Part shown: one piece after another, positions 16,712 to 25,991 of the stretch
Numbering within the stretch: the first letter of the stretch is position 1
Layout of the letters: each line of letters begins with the position of its first letter
Source of the DNA: Armatimonadota bacterium
GTDB taxonomy: Bacteria; Armatimonadota; Fimbriimonadia; Fimbriimonadales; Fimbriimonadaceae
Assembly: GCA_016223145.1 (NCBI GenBank)
Contig: JACRPN010000011.1
Span: 248,001 to 312,000 of the forward strand
Length of the DNA: 64,000 nucleotides
Direction: 5' to 3'
Made by a program: the position numbers and the translations under genes
The notes under the pieces: generated by a model
Told to the model about the DNA's origin: nothing
What the model saw: only the letters and a program-made list of their open reading frames with translations
Databases searched by the model: none

Positions 16712-17704
16712 TCAACTCCAAGGATCAGTATCGGGGCATTCATTGCCAGGCTTTGATGTCCACTTGAATCTTTTGAACGGATCCGGATAATTCCAGCTAG
16801 CTAGTACTATCTTGCCCTTGGCAGTCTGACAACAGGAGTAGCCAATGTTGTACCATCGCACCTGCTTACCTTCGTTCAATGTAACTCCCGACCGCTTAAT
16901 CAAAGTTCCATTCTGGTCATCGTATTGAAATCCGTGCTCCCTAGGCTTGAACCCACGATAATACGCAACTCTAGACTTCCACTCAAAGTGGGCAAATGTG
17001 CAGTCTGCTCGACCGTCATATCTCCAAGCATCTATAGGGGCAGGATATGGATGAGGGTCCTCCTTAGGGGGAACATATCTTCTGCCAGTAAACTCCCATG
17101 CCTCCCAGAACTCGTCATCCATCTTTACAATTAGATCTGGGTTCGTATCATCACAAACTCTCGACTGCTTGTGCATTGGTCGACATTTGCAAACTCGAAT
17201 CGATACTTTCAAGTGCTGCACGATAGCGCCAGGGCCAGAGTATTTGCCGTCTGTCGGAAGCTTCCAGTAGAGAGACCACTCAACTCCTCCACATTGGAAT
17301 CCGTCTTCCTTATGGTCCGTGGCCCAGACTTCTTCCGGACTTGGTCCTTGCCCCATGGGCCCAATTGGATTTCCCATAGCCATTGTGCGCGAATACGGCG
17401 ATAAAGGAGCTAGCATAACGCCTGCGGTTTGAGAATAGGTCCGGGACTGCCACCAAGATAGCTGAAACGGCGTGGTCCTTACCTGATTGCAACCGTTCCA
17501 TTGAAATGTAGGATCGGGTCCATTGCCGGTCTTCGCGATTCGCCCGCCATATGGCTTGTAACGGTAAGTATTTTCCACAGCTTGTGCCTGGTCGACGGTA
17601 GCGGTGACAGATCCCAAGGAGTCGCTCAGATAATCCGTAAATGAGCCTCCAGTCTCTTGACCGGTGATCACTCCATCCTCAGTGAAGTAGTTCGTTGTGG
17701 CCAT
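16712..17704 (-). CDS. Orphan RHS tip module 2
   Basis: A 330-aa protein. Residues 1-53 match the conserved end of RHS proteins (NYFTEDGVITGQETGG, DSLGSVTATVDQ, YRYKPYGG). The rest is a variable, cysteine-rich domain (CKCRPMHKQSRVC; SCCQTAKGK; a WYNIGYSCC stretch) with no family I recognise. The ATG overlaps a TAA (TAATG). It has no full RHS core before it, only a short decayed core fragment at about 17,700-17,800, so it is an orphan cassette of the kind that can recombine into a complete RHS gene. Confidence 0.75.
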   Translation of the reverse strand: MATTNYFTEDGVITGQETGGSFTDYLSDSLGSVTATVDQAQAVENTYRYKPYGGRIAKTGNGPDPTFQWNGCNQVRTTPFQLSWWQSRTYSQTAGVMLAPLSPYSRTMAMGNPIGPMGQGPSPEEVWATDHKEDGFQCGGVEWSLYWKLPTDGKYSGPGAIVQHLKVSIRVCKCRPMHKQSRVCDDTNPDLIVKMDDEFWEAWEFTGRRYVPPKEDPHPYPAPIDAWRYDGRADCTFAHFEWKSRVAYYRGFKPREHGFQYDDQNGTLIKRSGVTLNEGKQVRWYNIGYSCCQTAKGKIVLASWNYPDPFKRFKWTSKPGNECPDTDPWS

Positions 17705-17707
17705 TAG

Positions 17708-17800
17708 GCTTTTCCCGGCAAGCAGTCCTCACCATCCCAAACCTGCCTCGTATGTAGCATCACCCGGTACCCTCACCCGCGTCTTGCCGTCGGCGTTGTA
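17708..17800 (-). pseudogene. Decayed copy of the RHS core end
   Basis: This stretch aligns with the end of the RHS core gene: YNADGKTRVRV matches YDGDGKKRVEL in reading, and GTTTGGGATGGTGAGGACT matches GTTTGGGATGGCGAGGACT in bases. It sits exactly where the core ends in the full locus, just before tip 2, and carries stop codons. It is the left-over homology expected of displaced RHS cassettes. Confidence 0.6.
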
Positions 17801-18653
17801 CTAATAGCTCACAAACAGGCCGTTGATTGCTCTTAGCACCTGCGCTTCGTGTCACCGCCAAACCACGAGGTTGTTGACAGTCGAGAACACACTGCCACCA
17901 ATCGAACTTGCCATAGCTTTTGGCGAGCATCTGCCTGTAACGAGCCTCAGCACGCATATCACCTTCTTCAGCGGCACGTTGTGTTAACCACACAAGAGCT
18001 CGCATCGACGGTAAGGTTTGTCGCATCTGGAATAGCTCGAAGACTCTCTCGACCTCTCTCTTACGTAGAGCGACTGGACTTGCCAACGCGTATAGGTACC
18101 TCAGATAACCGTAACAGCGATCAGACTGGGAACTCTCTTTTTGGAACTCTGCTGACGCTAATGCGCGCGCGCAAGCAAGTCTTGAAGACCGCAAGAGATC
18201 CTCCGTCTGCGCATTACTCTCTCCGGAGGCTGATAAAGCCCCTACGACCCTTGATTGACTGTAATAGGTGAGTGCGACTCCTAACTTAGTCCATTTGGAC
18301 CAGTTCTCGCTCCACTGTTGTCTTCCGGATAGAAGTTCGTTGATCGGAGTGTATTTTGTTGCAGTTAGCAACTCCGTAGCATAAGCCATAGCCTCGGTCG
18401 TGTTGAAGGCAAAAGCGACCGGGTTCCTGTGAGGAATGGTGTCCACGAGCACATCGACCCAGATAAACCGGAATGGGACATTACCTGAGTGTCCGGGATA
18501 GCGTACAAGTGGAGTCCTGTCAGGTGCGTTGGTGCCCCCTGTTTGCAGCTTGCTGGTAAGTCGCGATTGAACATACAGAGCGCACTTTGAGTGAGAGGCC
18601 GAATCACGGCAAGGGGAGTGGACCAAGATCGTCAGCAACACGATAGCAATCAT
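17760..18653 (-). CDS. Secreted protein of unknown family, partner of RHS tip 1
   Basis: A 297-aa protein with a signal-peptide-like N-terminus (MIAIVLLTILVHSPC). The body is helical, with paired motifs such as ALVWLTQRAAEEGDMRAEARYRQMLAKSYG that look like Sel1/TPR-type helices. It begins nine bases after tip 1 stops. Its last 20 or so residues (from CELLVQRRRQ) are an out-of-frame reading of RHS core sequence, so the true C-terminus has been replaced by recombination. An immunity or accessory role for tip 1 is inferred from position. Confidence 0.6.
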   Translation of the reverse strand: MIAIVLLTILVHSPCRDSASHSKCALYVQSRLTSKLQTGGTNAPDRTPLVRYPGHSGNVPFRFIWVDVLVDTIPHRNPVAFAFNTTEAMAYATELLTATKYTPINELLSGRQQWSENWSKWTKLGVALTYYSQSRVVGALSASGESNAQTEDLLRSSRLACARALASAEFQKESSQSDRCYGYLRYLYALASPVALRKREVERVFELFQMRQTLPSMRALVWLTQRAAEEGDMRAEARYRQMLAKSYGKFDWWQCVLDCQQPRGLAVTRSAGAKSNQRPVCELLVQRRRQDAGEGTG

Positions 18654-18662
18654 GATACAATG

Positions 18663-19619
18663 TTACCTAATGTTGGTTTTACACTTTCCCTGTTCGTCAA
18701 TGATTAGCGACCAATGCCAGGAAGTGCAGGAAGCTTTGGAGGCAGGTGGAGAGTTAGGCTCTGGACCACAATGGCAGCAAGTCGTAATAGTATGATCAAT
18801 GCCAATCTTACCAATGCCGGGTTCAAATAGCACGAAACCTACAGTAGCGCGCTGAAAAGTCGTAGCGCAGTCCAGGGGCACCACTTTGGGAAATGAGTAG
18901 TAGCCCAGGCAGTCTAGGCCCCGCCAATGGAAGTGATAGCCATCGTCTAAACGTCTAGGTGATTTATTGTCCTCTATGTTTGACAATAGGCAGGGCGTTG
19001 CTTGATCCCCATCAGAATGGTCCAGATAATAGTCTATTCTTCCCTTCTGCATATCCACACCGACGAAATTTGTGAATTCGGTTCCAGATAGCCACTGTGG
19101 TATTGACATTGGGCAACTGGAATCTTCACAAGTGAAATCACAATCAAACCAAAGCTCTGCTGCGCAGAGAATCTCGAGGCCGTGCTTCTTAGGTGAATAC
19201 TCAGTTTTTTCACGCTTCTCTCCGATCTTGATCTTAGGCTTGCTAGATACACACGCGCGCTGTCTCGATGAGGTGGGGTTAGTCTCTGTTGGAGTGGTTG
19301 GAGCTTGATGGGATCTAGTCAGGATGCTATCTTCAAACACGAAATACACCTGCTGCCGTCTTCTGTACACGGCTTTCGAGTGTAGGCCAGCGGCGTCGAG
19401 TATTTGGTTTTGCCAGCGAATCCTGGGCTCATCACCAACTCCTGAACTGCTGAGGGTTGCGCCGTAGGGCTTATACCGATAAGTATTGACGACGGTCTGG
19501 TTTTGGTCGACTGTCGCTGTCACTGAACCCAAGGCATCGGTTAAGAAGTCCGAGGACGTTCCTCCGGTCTCTTGGCCGGTGATGACTCCGTCTTCGGTGA
19601 AGTAGTTCGCGGTCGGCAC
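18663..19619 (-). CDS. RHS tip module 1, encoded separately from the core
   Basis: A 318-aa protein starting at a GTG directly after the TAA of the RHS core, in the same frame. Residues 1-53 are the conserved RHS end (NYFTEDGVITGQETGG, DALGSVTATVDQ, YRYKPYG) and nearly match tip 2. The remaining 265 residues differ completely from tip 2 and are cysteine-rich (LWFDCDFTCEDSSCP; TTCCHCGP). This fits a polymorphic C-terminal effector or surface domain. No catalytic motif was recognised. Confidence 0.75.
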   Translation of the reverse strand: MPTANYFTEDGVITGQETGGTSSDFLTDALGSVTATVDQNQTVVNTYRYKPYGATLSSSGVGDEPRIRWQNQILDAAGLHSKAVYRRRQQVYFVFEDSILTRSHQAPTTPTETNPTSSRQRACVSSKPKIKIGEKREKTEYSPKKHGLEILCAAELWFDCDFTCEDSSCPMSIPQWLSGTEFTNFVGVDMQKGRIDYYLDHSDGDQATPCLLSNIEDNKSPRRLDDGYHFHWRGLDCLGYYSFPKVVPLDCATTFQRATVGFVLFEPGIGKIGIDHTITTCCHCGPEPNSPPASKASCTSWHWSLIIDEQGKCKTNIR

Positions 19620-22600
19620 TTACGAGCGCTCCTGTACGTAGTCCTCGCCATCCCAAACGAGCGTTGTCCTTACGCCTCCGGTCAGCTCCACGCGCTTCTT
19701 GCCGTCGCCATCGTAGAGATACGTCACGACGCTCGAGCCGTTGTAGAGTCTGAGTCTGTTTTCCATATCATACGACATCGTTGTTCGGTCTCCGTTTGGG
19801 TCTTGGACTTCAGTCAGGTTCCCGTTGGCGCTGTAAGTATAGGTGGTCTTGTTGGCTCCGTTCACCATCGAGACCATTCGGTTGCCGGCATCATAGCTCC
19901 AAGTGGATACCGATCCCGTCTCCGAGGATGTGAGGCGGTTGTCGGACCCGTCGTACGAGTAGTCGTAGGTGTGGGCGTTGGTTCCGGCCGTGGCATCCTG
20001 GGTCAACCGGTTCTTGGCATCGTACGAATAGGTCGTCGAGGCGCCGTTGGCATCGAAGATGGACTTGCGATTGCTAGCCTCGTCGTAGGTGAAGGTGAAT
20101 CTCTGCAGGACCGCGCCTCCGCTTGTCTCGTCGATAATCGAGACGATCTGATTGGCGGCGTCATACGTGGTTCGCTTCTTGACGGCAGAGGCAAGGAGAA
20201 CCGTGGTCTTCCTGCCGGCTGCGTCGTACTGATACGTTGACTTGGACCCGTTTGGCCTCGATGCGGTCTCCAGCCTGCCGTCATCATCGTACGTGAATGT
20301 TCGGACGCCGTTGTCGGGATCGGTCAGCTTCGTCCTTTGGCCGACAGCGTCGTAGGAATAGGCTTGCCTGAGCGTCCCTGGGTCGGTCTTGCCGGACACG
20401 CGGTTCACGGCGTCATAAGCATAGGTCGTGTCGCCGGTCGAATCCTGCATGGTCGTCCGGTTACCGACAGCGTCATAGGCATAGGTGACCTTGGTTGCGT
20501 CTGCATAGTCGATGCCCGTGGCACGGCTAACGGCATCGTATGTATAGGTTGTCAGGTCTCCGGAAGGGAACTTGCGGGTGGAGCGCCTGCCAACCGCGTC
20601 GTACGTGTAGGTGGTCCGGTTACCGAGTTGGTCGACAATGGCGGAGAGCTCACTTCGATTCGTATAGACCTGCGTGATGAAGTTGCCGCGGGCGTCTACG
20701 ATCGTGGTGTTCCGGCCGTCCGCGTCGTATTGGGACGTCGTAACAAATCCCAACTGGTCCATCGTACTGACCAGACGATTGACGGCATCAAAGCTGTTCG
20801 TCACTCTGTTTCCACGGGCATCCAGGACCCCAGTTTGGTTGCCGACGGCGTCATAAGAGAAGGTGGTTCGGTAGCCGAGCGGGTTGACGACGGCCTGGAC
20901 TCTGCCGGCGTCATCGTAGACGGTCGTGGATGTGTTGCCAAGTGGATCGACGTTGGCCGTCTGTCTTCCTACAGCATCGTAGACATAGCTGGAGAGGTTG
21001 CCTAGCGGGGTGGTCGTGGTCACCGTTCGTCCCACGGCGTCGTAACCGGTCTTCCACATCTTGCCGAGGGCGTTCGTCATCGACACCTGGCGCCCTGTAG
21101 CGTCATAGCCGTAGGTCGTGAAGTTTCCGAGCGCATCTTGAACCGCCTGCGTTCTCCCGGCATTGTCAAAGATGTAGGAGATGCGGTTGCCCTTGGCATC
21201 CTGAACCGCAGTCTGCTGGCCGGCTGCGTCGTAGACATAGCTCGTCCGGTTCGCAAGGGCATCGACCGAAGCCGCGAGCCGGTTTGAATCCGAACTGAAG
21301 ACGCTTGTTGAGATGTTGCCGAGCGCATCTGTGACCGTGGTTCTGTTCCCAGCGGCATCGTACAGATAAGTCGTCAGGTTGCTTAGCGGGTCCAAGCTTG
21401 CCGAGACCTGGCCAGCCGCGTCATAGACCGTCGTCGAGCGAAAGCCGAGAGGGGTAGCCTGGGCCGTTTGTCTGCCCACGGCGTCGTAGAAGTAGTTGGA
21501 CGTATTTCCAAGTGCATCGATCGAGGACACCACGTCGTTCCTGGCATTGTAGACCGTGGTGCTGATATTGCCTCTGGCATCCTTGACCGTCTGCATCCGG
21601 CCGCTGGAGTCGTAGGTGTAACTGGTCCGGTTGCCAAGCTCATCCACGTCGGCGGTCTTCTGTTTGGCCGCGTTCATCACGATCTGCCGCGACTTGCCTA
21701 GGGCGTTGGTGACCGTGGTCAAGTAGCCCATGTTGTCGTATTCGTAGGTCGTAACGTTGCCAAGGGCGTCCTTCACCGTGGAGCGATTGCCGAACCGGTC
21801 ATAGGTGTAACTGGTGCGGTTGCCGAGAGGATCCACCTCTGCAGCCAGCAGGCAGGTGTCATAGACATAGGTCCAGCGGTTGCCCAAAGGATCGATCATC
21901 GCCGTCCGGTTGTCACCGTCGTCATAGATGTAGGTGGTCTTCCTCCCAAGAGGATCGGTCGTGGTTTCCAGCCGATTCAGGCTGTCGTAAGTGTTGGTGA
22001 CGATCCCGCCGTCCGAGTGGATGATCGAGGCGACGTTGCCAGAGGAATCGTAGTTGTAGGTGGTTCGAAGGCCACGGCCGTCAACCGATGCCGTGTTCTG
22101 GCCGTCGCCGTCGTAAACCCACTGGGTCACCCGGCCGAGGGGATCGGTTGCCCGAATGCGGTTTCGGCTTCCGTCATAGCCGAAGGTGCTCGTGTTGCCA
22201 AGCGCATCGATCTGTGTGGTCAGGTTTCCTGAGGAGTCGTACTGATAGGTCGTCAGGTTGCCGAGGGCGTCAGTCGACTTTGTGACGCGGCCCATGTAAT
22301 CAAAGGCATGGCTGCACACCGTGCCGGCCGGGACCTCTTCCTTCGTCTGAAAGCCGTTGGAATCGTAGCTGTAGGTGGAAGTGTAGCCTTCCGGATGCTG
22401 GATCTTGGAGATCCGGCCATTGGAGTCGATGACGTTTGTCGTTCGGGCTCCAGTCGGGGAGATAGCGACCGAACCGTTGTACGTGGCCGGGAAGGCGCCG
22501 CCGTACTGATACGTCCAGATTCCGGAACCGGCTGCCATCGAGGTGACTCTACGGTTCGAGTCGTACATGTAGGTCGTCCGGTAGCCGCGGGGATCCTCGA

Positions 22601-23363
22601 TGGCGTGGACCATCGTTGTGCTGCCTGTGCCGGCCAAAGAGTAGGCGTACTTGGTCGTGCAGCCCATCGGCGTGATCATCGTGGTCAGATACCGCTGGGA
22701 GTCATATTGAAACGTCCAGCGGCGTCCCGACCAGTCTTGGACCGAGTCCAGAAGAGAGGTTCCCGTGCTGGCGGCGTAGTTGAAGGTGACGACCTTGCCG
22801 CCCGGTTCCTGGATCGACTTCAAGAGCCCCGACTCGACGCCCGAGCCGTAGACGTACGTGGTCGCCAGCCCAGACGGCAGCTGCACTTTGGTGACTTCGT
22901 GCTTGGAGCCGCTCCCAGTCTGGTTCTGATAGATCATCTTGAGGCCGCTGGCGAACTCCTCCGTGAACTTGGTGCCGTCATAGATCAGCGTCGTGCCGCT
23001 GTTCATGAGTGAGTTGGCGCTGTAGGTGGTGATCCCTCCGGATGCGCCCACCTTAGTGAAGCCAAAGGCAGTCTCATCACCGCGCATGACGGTGACGATG
23101 CCGGGCGCACTGGTCTGGGACTGGATGAAGGCGTTGACGCTGGCAGAGCGGCCTTTGCCATACGGTCCATCGTTGCTGGAGAAGCTCCCGTAGAAGAAAT
23201 CGATCGCGATATTGAACTGCTTGGCTTTGAGCAGGATCTCGGGATCAATCTTGAGCTCTCCAGAAACGGGGTTGGGAACGGGTCGATAGGGATGGGTCTC
23301 GACAGGATCCGCTTTGATTCCCAGACTCTGAGCTTCGTCGAGATAGGTGTATTCGGTATTCAT
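19620..23363 (-). CDS. RHS/YD-repeat core protein
   Basis: A 1247-aa protein. Residues 1-200 are an unusual N-terminal region without a clear signal peptide; from about 200 it consists of YD repeats (Y-D-x2-G-x-x-x-x-x-x-D-x-L-G-N pattern, about 21 residues each, some 40 copies) forming the hollow beta-cage of RHS proteins. The gene ends DGEDYVQERS then TAA, with the tip encoded by the next frame. RHS cages usually enclose a C-terminal toxin; here the cage and the tip would be separate chains unless the stop is read through. The near-identical 63-base repeats are recombination-prone. Confidence 0.9.
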   Translation of the reverse strand: MNTEYTYLDEAQSLGIKADPVETHPYRPVPNPVSGELKIDPEILLKAKQFNIAIDFFYGSFSSNDGPYGKGRSASVNAFIQSQTSAPGIVTVMRGDETAFGFTKVGASGGITTYSANSLMNSGTTLIYDGTKFTEEFASGLKMIYQNQTGSGSKHEVTKVQLPSGLATTYVYGSGVESGLLKSIQEPGGKVVTFNYAASTGTSLLDSVQDWSGRRWTFQYDSQRYLTTMITPMGCTTKYAYSLAGTGSTTMVHAIEDPRGYRTTYMYDSNRRVTSMAAGSGIWTYQYGGAFPATYNGSVAISPTGARTTNVIDSNGRISKIQHPEGYTSTYSYDSNGFQTKEEVPAGTVCSHAFDYMGRVTKSTDALGNLTTYQYDSSGNLTTQIDALGNTSTFGYDGSRNRIRATDPLGRVTQWVYDGDGQNTASVDGRGLRTTYNYDSSGNVASIIHSDGGIVTNTYDSLNRLETTTDPLGRKTTYIYDDGDNRTAMIDPLGNRWTYVYDTCLLAAEVDPLGNRTSYTYDRFGNRSTVKDALGNVTTYEYDNMGYLTTVTNALGKSRQIVMNAAKQKTADVDELGNRTSYTYDSSGRMQTVKDARGNISTTVYNARNDVVSSIDALGNTSNYFYDAVGRQTAQATPLGFRSTTVYDAAGQVSASLDPLSNLTTYLYDAAGNRTTVTDALGNISTSVFSSDSNRLAASVDALANRTSYVYDAAGQQTAVQDAKGNRISYIFDNAGRTQAVQDALGNFTTYGYDATGRQVSMTNALGKMWKTGYDAVGRTVTTTTPLGNLSSYVYDAVGRQTANVDPLGNTSTTVYDDAGRVQAVVNPLGYRTTFSYDAVGNQTGVLDARGNRVTNSFDAVNRLVSTMDQLGFVTTSQYDADGRNTTIVDARGNFITQVYTNRSELSAIVDQLGNRTTYTYDAVGRRSTRKFPSGDLTTYTYDAVSRATGIDYADATKVTYAYDAVGNRTTMQDSTGDTTYAYDAVNRVSGKTDPGTLRQAYSYDAVGQRTKLTDPDNGVRTFTYDDDGRLETASRPNGSKSTYQYDAAGRKTTVLLASAVKKRTTYDAANQIVSIIDETSGGAVLQRFTFTYDEASNRKSIFDANGASTTYSYDAKNRLTQDATAGTNAHTYDYSYDGSDNRLTSSETGSVSTWSYDAGNRMVSMVNGANKTTYTYSANGNLTEVQDPNGDRTTMSYDMENRLRLYNGSSVVTYLYDGDGKKRVELTGGVRTTLVWDGEDYVQERS

Positions 23364-23410
23364 GGAACGAACTCGGAAATGTTCTAGTCAGGCGTCTTGC
23401 TCCAGGATGG

Positions 23411-23668
23411 TCATTCGATGGGCCAGCAAACGGTAGGTGAAGAGCCATCCTGGCCTTTGGGGGTGTAGGAGGGCGAACTCGGCGTTGGGAGTCCGCCTGC
23501 GACGGCGCCCATGCAAACGTTTTGCAATGCAGGACCGCTCTGGTTGCCGCAGCCTCCAACCCCTTGGGAACTCGCAACCATTCCGCCGCTCCGTGATCCG
23601 GAGCCTCCCGGAGAGCACCAGACCATTCCTGCTGCCGTGGTGCAACCACCCATCCCGTTCATGTACAC
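23411..23668 (-). CDS. Small Gly/Ser/Cys-rich protein before the RHS core
   Basis: An 85-aa frame (MYMNGMGGCTTAAGMVWCSP at the start) rich in Gly, Ser and Cys, ending 47 bases before the RHS start. It follows a good promoter-like sequence, so it is likely the first frame of the RHS transcript. No family is recognised; an overlapping frame on the same strand is an alternative. Confidence 0.4.
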   Translation of the reverse strand: MYMNGMGGCTTAAGMVWCSPGGSGSRSGGMVASSQGVGGCGNQSGPALQNVCMGAVAGGLPTPSSPSYTPKGQDGSSPTVCWPIE

Positions 23669-24015
23669 ACCTCACCTACCTGCCTATCAGCTCTCTTCTG
23701 TGCCGATGGCCTTAGCCTCGAACCTAGTCAGCGGCCGATTTTCTGCGCCGCAAATATCCCAACGAAATAATACTGTGATATTACACCAGTCAATACCGCT
23801 GGGATTATTGTTTTTCCACAAACCGGATGAAATCGAGTTCAATATATACACCAAAGGATATTTGCGCGACAGGAATGCGGCCCCGCGATCCGAACCAAAC
23901 GCCCTTCCAGCAGTGGATGCCGAACGACGGGTTGGAGGGCCGAACTGACGGTCACGTGAGATCCGAACAAACTTCCGTCAAAGCTCAGAACGGTCTCGTA
24001 GGGACCAATGCCTTC
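23669..24015. other. Gene-free, AT-rich leader of the RHS locus
   Basis: This 350-base stretch between the RHS leader gene and the 409-aa membrane-protein gene is much more AT-rich than its surroundings. Apart from a promoter-like pair at 23767-23793, nothing was recognised. Confidence 0.5.
23767..23793 (-). promoter_or_regulatory. Promoter-like sequence for the RHS locus
   Basis: On the minus strand TTGACT (23793-23788) and TATTAT (23772-23767) are 15 bases apart, a near-consensus sigma-70 pair with a short spacer, about 100 bases before the small Gly-rich gene. The surrounding DNA is AT-rich. Confidence 0.45.
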
Positions 24016-25245
24016 TCAATGGTCGGCAATCAGTCGGGTGATTCTTGCTTCGACGCGAGCCGCCTGGCCGAACACACTTGAGAGCAAGATGAAGCCCTGC
24101 TCCTCAGGCTCGACGTAGATCTGGCCAGGCTCAACCTCAGATTCTGAATCTCCTCCTGAACGATAGATGCAATAATCCTCGGCCCCAGACGGCAGCCTCT
24201 CGCCATCAGCGTCGTAGGGCACGATGTCGGCAAATGCCGCGTTCACCGCTTCGTCACTGGTGTTTTTCCAGTCGATCAGGACCATTTGAGCCGCCTGGCC
24301 GTTGGCGGGGAGTTTGTAAGGGACAATGCGGGTGCGAACCACCTCTCCACACAGTTGACGGGGTTTGGGACGGCGAGCGAACTTACGAGTGATCTCTGCG
24401 ACTGCTCCTTCGGTTCGAGACTCTTGAAACTGGACGTAGTACTCTCCCTTGAGTTTGCCAAGTCTTGCCAGGTTCAAGCCACACGAAACCAACGTTCGCC
24501 GCTTGGCGTAGCGAATCAGCTCCGGTTTGTCCTTGAGCCAAATACCAATCCTGAGGAAGTGCTCCTCGTACTGGGCCCAGAGCGCAAACAGGTAGAGGGT
24601 TGGCAAGCTCAAGAAGGTCAGCGTCGGTGCAAGAAGAAACTGCTTGGCTGTGGCCCAAGTCAAAAGATCGCCAAACCCCAGATAGAGCTGCCGAAATGCA
24701 AAGACTGCGAGAGCAAAACCGATCCCCGTCAGAAGTAGTCGAAGCGGCCGTCTCAGTACTCGATGCTTCGGGTAATGGTCGGCCACAACACTCATGGAAG
24801 CAACCAGGCTGACAGCGGGAACCAAGAACAGTTCCCACCCAAGCGAAAGGACGTAGGTGTTGGTGATGAAACCGATAGCGGCAGTGAACCCCAGGCTCTG
24901 CCACACGAGATCCCAAAACAACCGAGGGTTCTCTCTCGCCTTCAGCACCTGAAAGACCGAGACACAAGCGACCGTCAAGAACCAGACTATCGAATCCTTG
25001 AGGTGGGTCATCTCCCAAAGTCCGACTCTCCACAAACCCCAAACCGCCATTGCTGCGTTGGCTAAGAGCGCCAGGAAGACACCGCTGACCTTGGGGCTAA
25101 GGAAGGCTCTCAGAAGGGGCTTGACGTGCGACCTTGCCACCATGGCCGCGAAAACGAGGAAGACACTTCCCCAGATGAGCAAGGCGATGTCGCGATTATT
25201 CAGGGACTGCCACAAATCAAGCATCGTAGACACTACGTATCGCAT
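24016..25245 (-). CDS. Island membrane protein of unknown function
   Basis: A 409-aa protein with a LWQSLNNRDIALLIW start, about seven membrane spans in the first 240 residues and a soluble C-terminal domain (about 245-409) ending in a beta-rich part (VEPGQIYVEPEEQGFILLSS). I have an impression of a widespread unknown family with this LxNREIA-type N-terminus near mobile or defence genes, but cannot name it. An alternative start is the ATG at 25224, which begins the conserved stretch more closely. Confidence 0.65.
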   Translation of the reverse strand: MRYVVSTMLDLWQSLNNRDIALLIWGSVFLVFAAMVARSHVKPLLRAFLSPKVSGVFLALLANAAMAVWGLWRVGLWEMTHLKDSIVWFLTVACVSVFQVLKARENPRLFWDLVWQSLGFTAAIGFITNTYVLSLGWELFLVPAVSLVASMSVVADHYPKHRVLRRPLRLLLTGIGFALAVFAFRQLYLGFGDLLTWATAKQFLLAPTLTFLSLPTLYLFALWAQYEEHFLRIGIWLKDKPELIRYAKRRTLVSCGLNLARLGKLKGEYYVQFQESRTEGAVAEITRKFARRPKPRQLCGEVVRTRIVPYKLPANGQAAQMVLIDWKNTSDEAVNAAFADIVPYDADGERLPSGAEDYCIYRSGGDSESEVEPGQIYVEPEEQGFILLSSVFGQAARVEARITRLIADH

Positions 25246-25856
25246 ACCGAGCCGGATGCAAACTCGATCAGCCAGGTGCTCCCTGTTCGAGCAGCGGGTA
25301 GAGCAGCCTTGCTTGAACCGGGCAGGTTCACCGCCAGTCTGGTCCCCAAGCTGACTTTATCTGTTCTTCGAACGATATCCTTTCTCATGCCGATAGCTGG
25401 GCCCGGGAGGGGGCCGAGATCTTCTGATTCTCGCCTGCTGTTCCAGAAAGCGGCTGTCCTGGGCATTAGGAGGATTGGGTTGAGCGGAAGAGACGTTTTG
25501 GACAGGTAGCTCCAGCGGCTCTGCTCCAGAGAGAACGAAACCAAGCCGTCCCAGATTCTTGCGTATTTGCTCAAGAACGGCGTCCTAGGCCAGGGCCAGT
25601 TACATTCCTCCCGTACGATGGTCTCAGTGATCGGCCCTGGCACCAATAGTCCACACACGGAGCAGGCTCGCCACATTGAGGTGGGCCGTTGAATCACGGT
25701 TCCACCGAACGTGGCGCCTTGGTGGCCGGAGTGGCACCGGTGTCGGCACGCCCTATCCGTGCTCGCCTCAGAGCACCCAACGAGCGAAAGGAGAGCCCGG
25801 AGCGACCCGTCTTCGATCAAGAGAGTGGCCGGACCGCCGTGACTTCAGCCGGTTCG
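25246..25856. other. 610-base stretch without a confident gene
   Basis: Several short open frames exist on both strands. The most protein-like is on the minus strand (about 25,370-25,590, including EQIRKNLGRLGFVLSGAEP and a Gln/Arg/Pro-rich end), but it has no start codon, so it may be a gene remnant. Nothing else was recognised. Confidence 0.4.
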
Positions 25857-25979
25857 ATGTCAGAGATCTGGTCGAAGCGCATGGGTCGGCTTGTCTCCGA
25901 TGAGGATGCCAAGCTGTTCTCGGCTCGCGTCCTACATTTGGTCGAGATCTTCGTCAGGATCGAACAGAGAAAGACGTAG
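25857..25979 (+). CDS. Small protein upstream of serine recombinase 2
   Basis: A 40-aa frame (MSEIWSKRMGRLVSDEDAKL at the start) ending 12 bases before the recombinase ATG. Its segment VSDEDAKLFSARVLHLVEIFV resembles LSSEEAYEVARKVIGIVYV in the small protein before recombinase 1, both in spacing and in hydrophobic pattern. It could be a directionality or accessory factor; this is inference. Confidence 0.5.
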   Translation: MSEIWSKRMGRLVSDEDAKLFSARVLHLVEIFVRIEQRKT

Positions 25980-25991
25980 AATATAGTCTCC

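Noticed and set aside
19572-23012. Several 220-codon plus-strand frames across the RHS gene
   Set aside because: They repeat with the 63-base YD unit and are antisense readings of it.
19620-23363. Periodic 63-base repeats as a CRISPR array
   Set aside because: They are coding YD repeats without unique spacers; no CRISPR array was found in the window.
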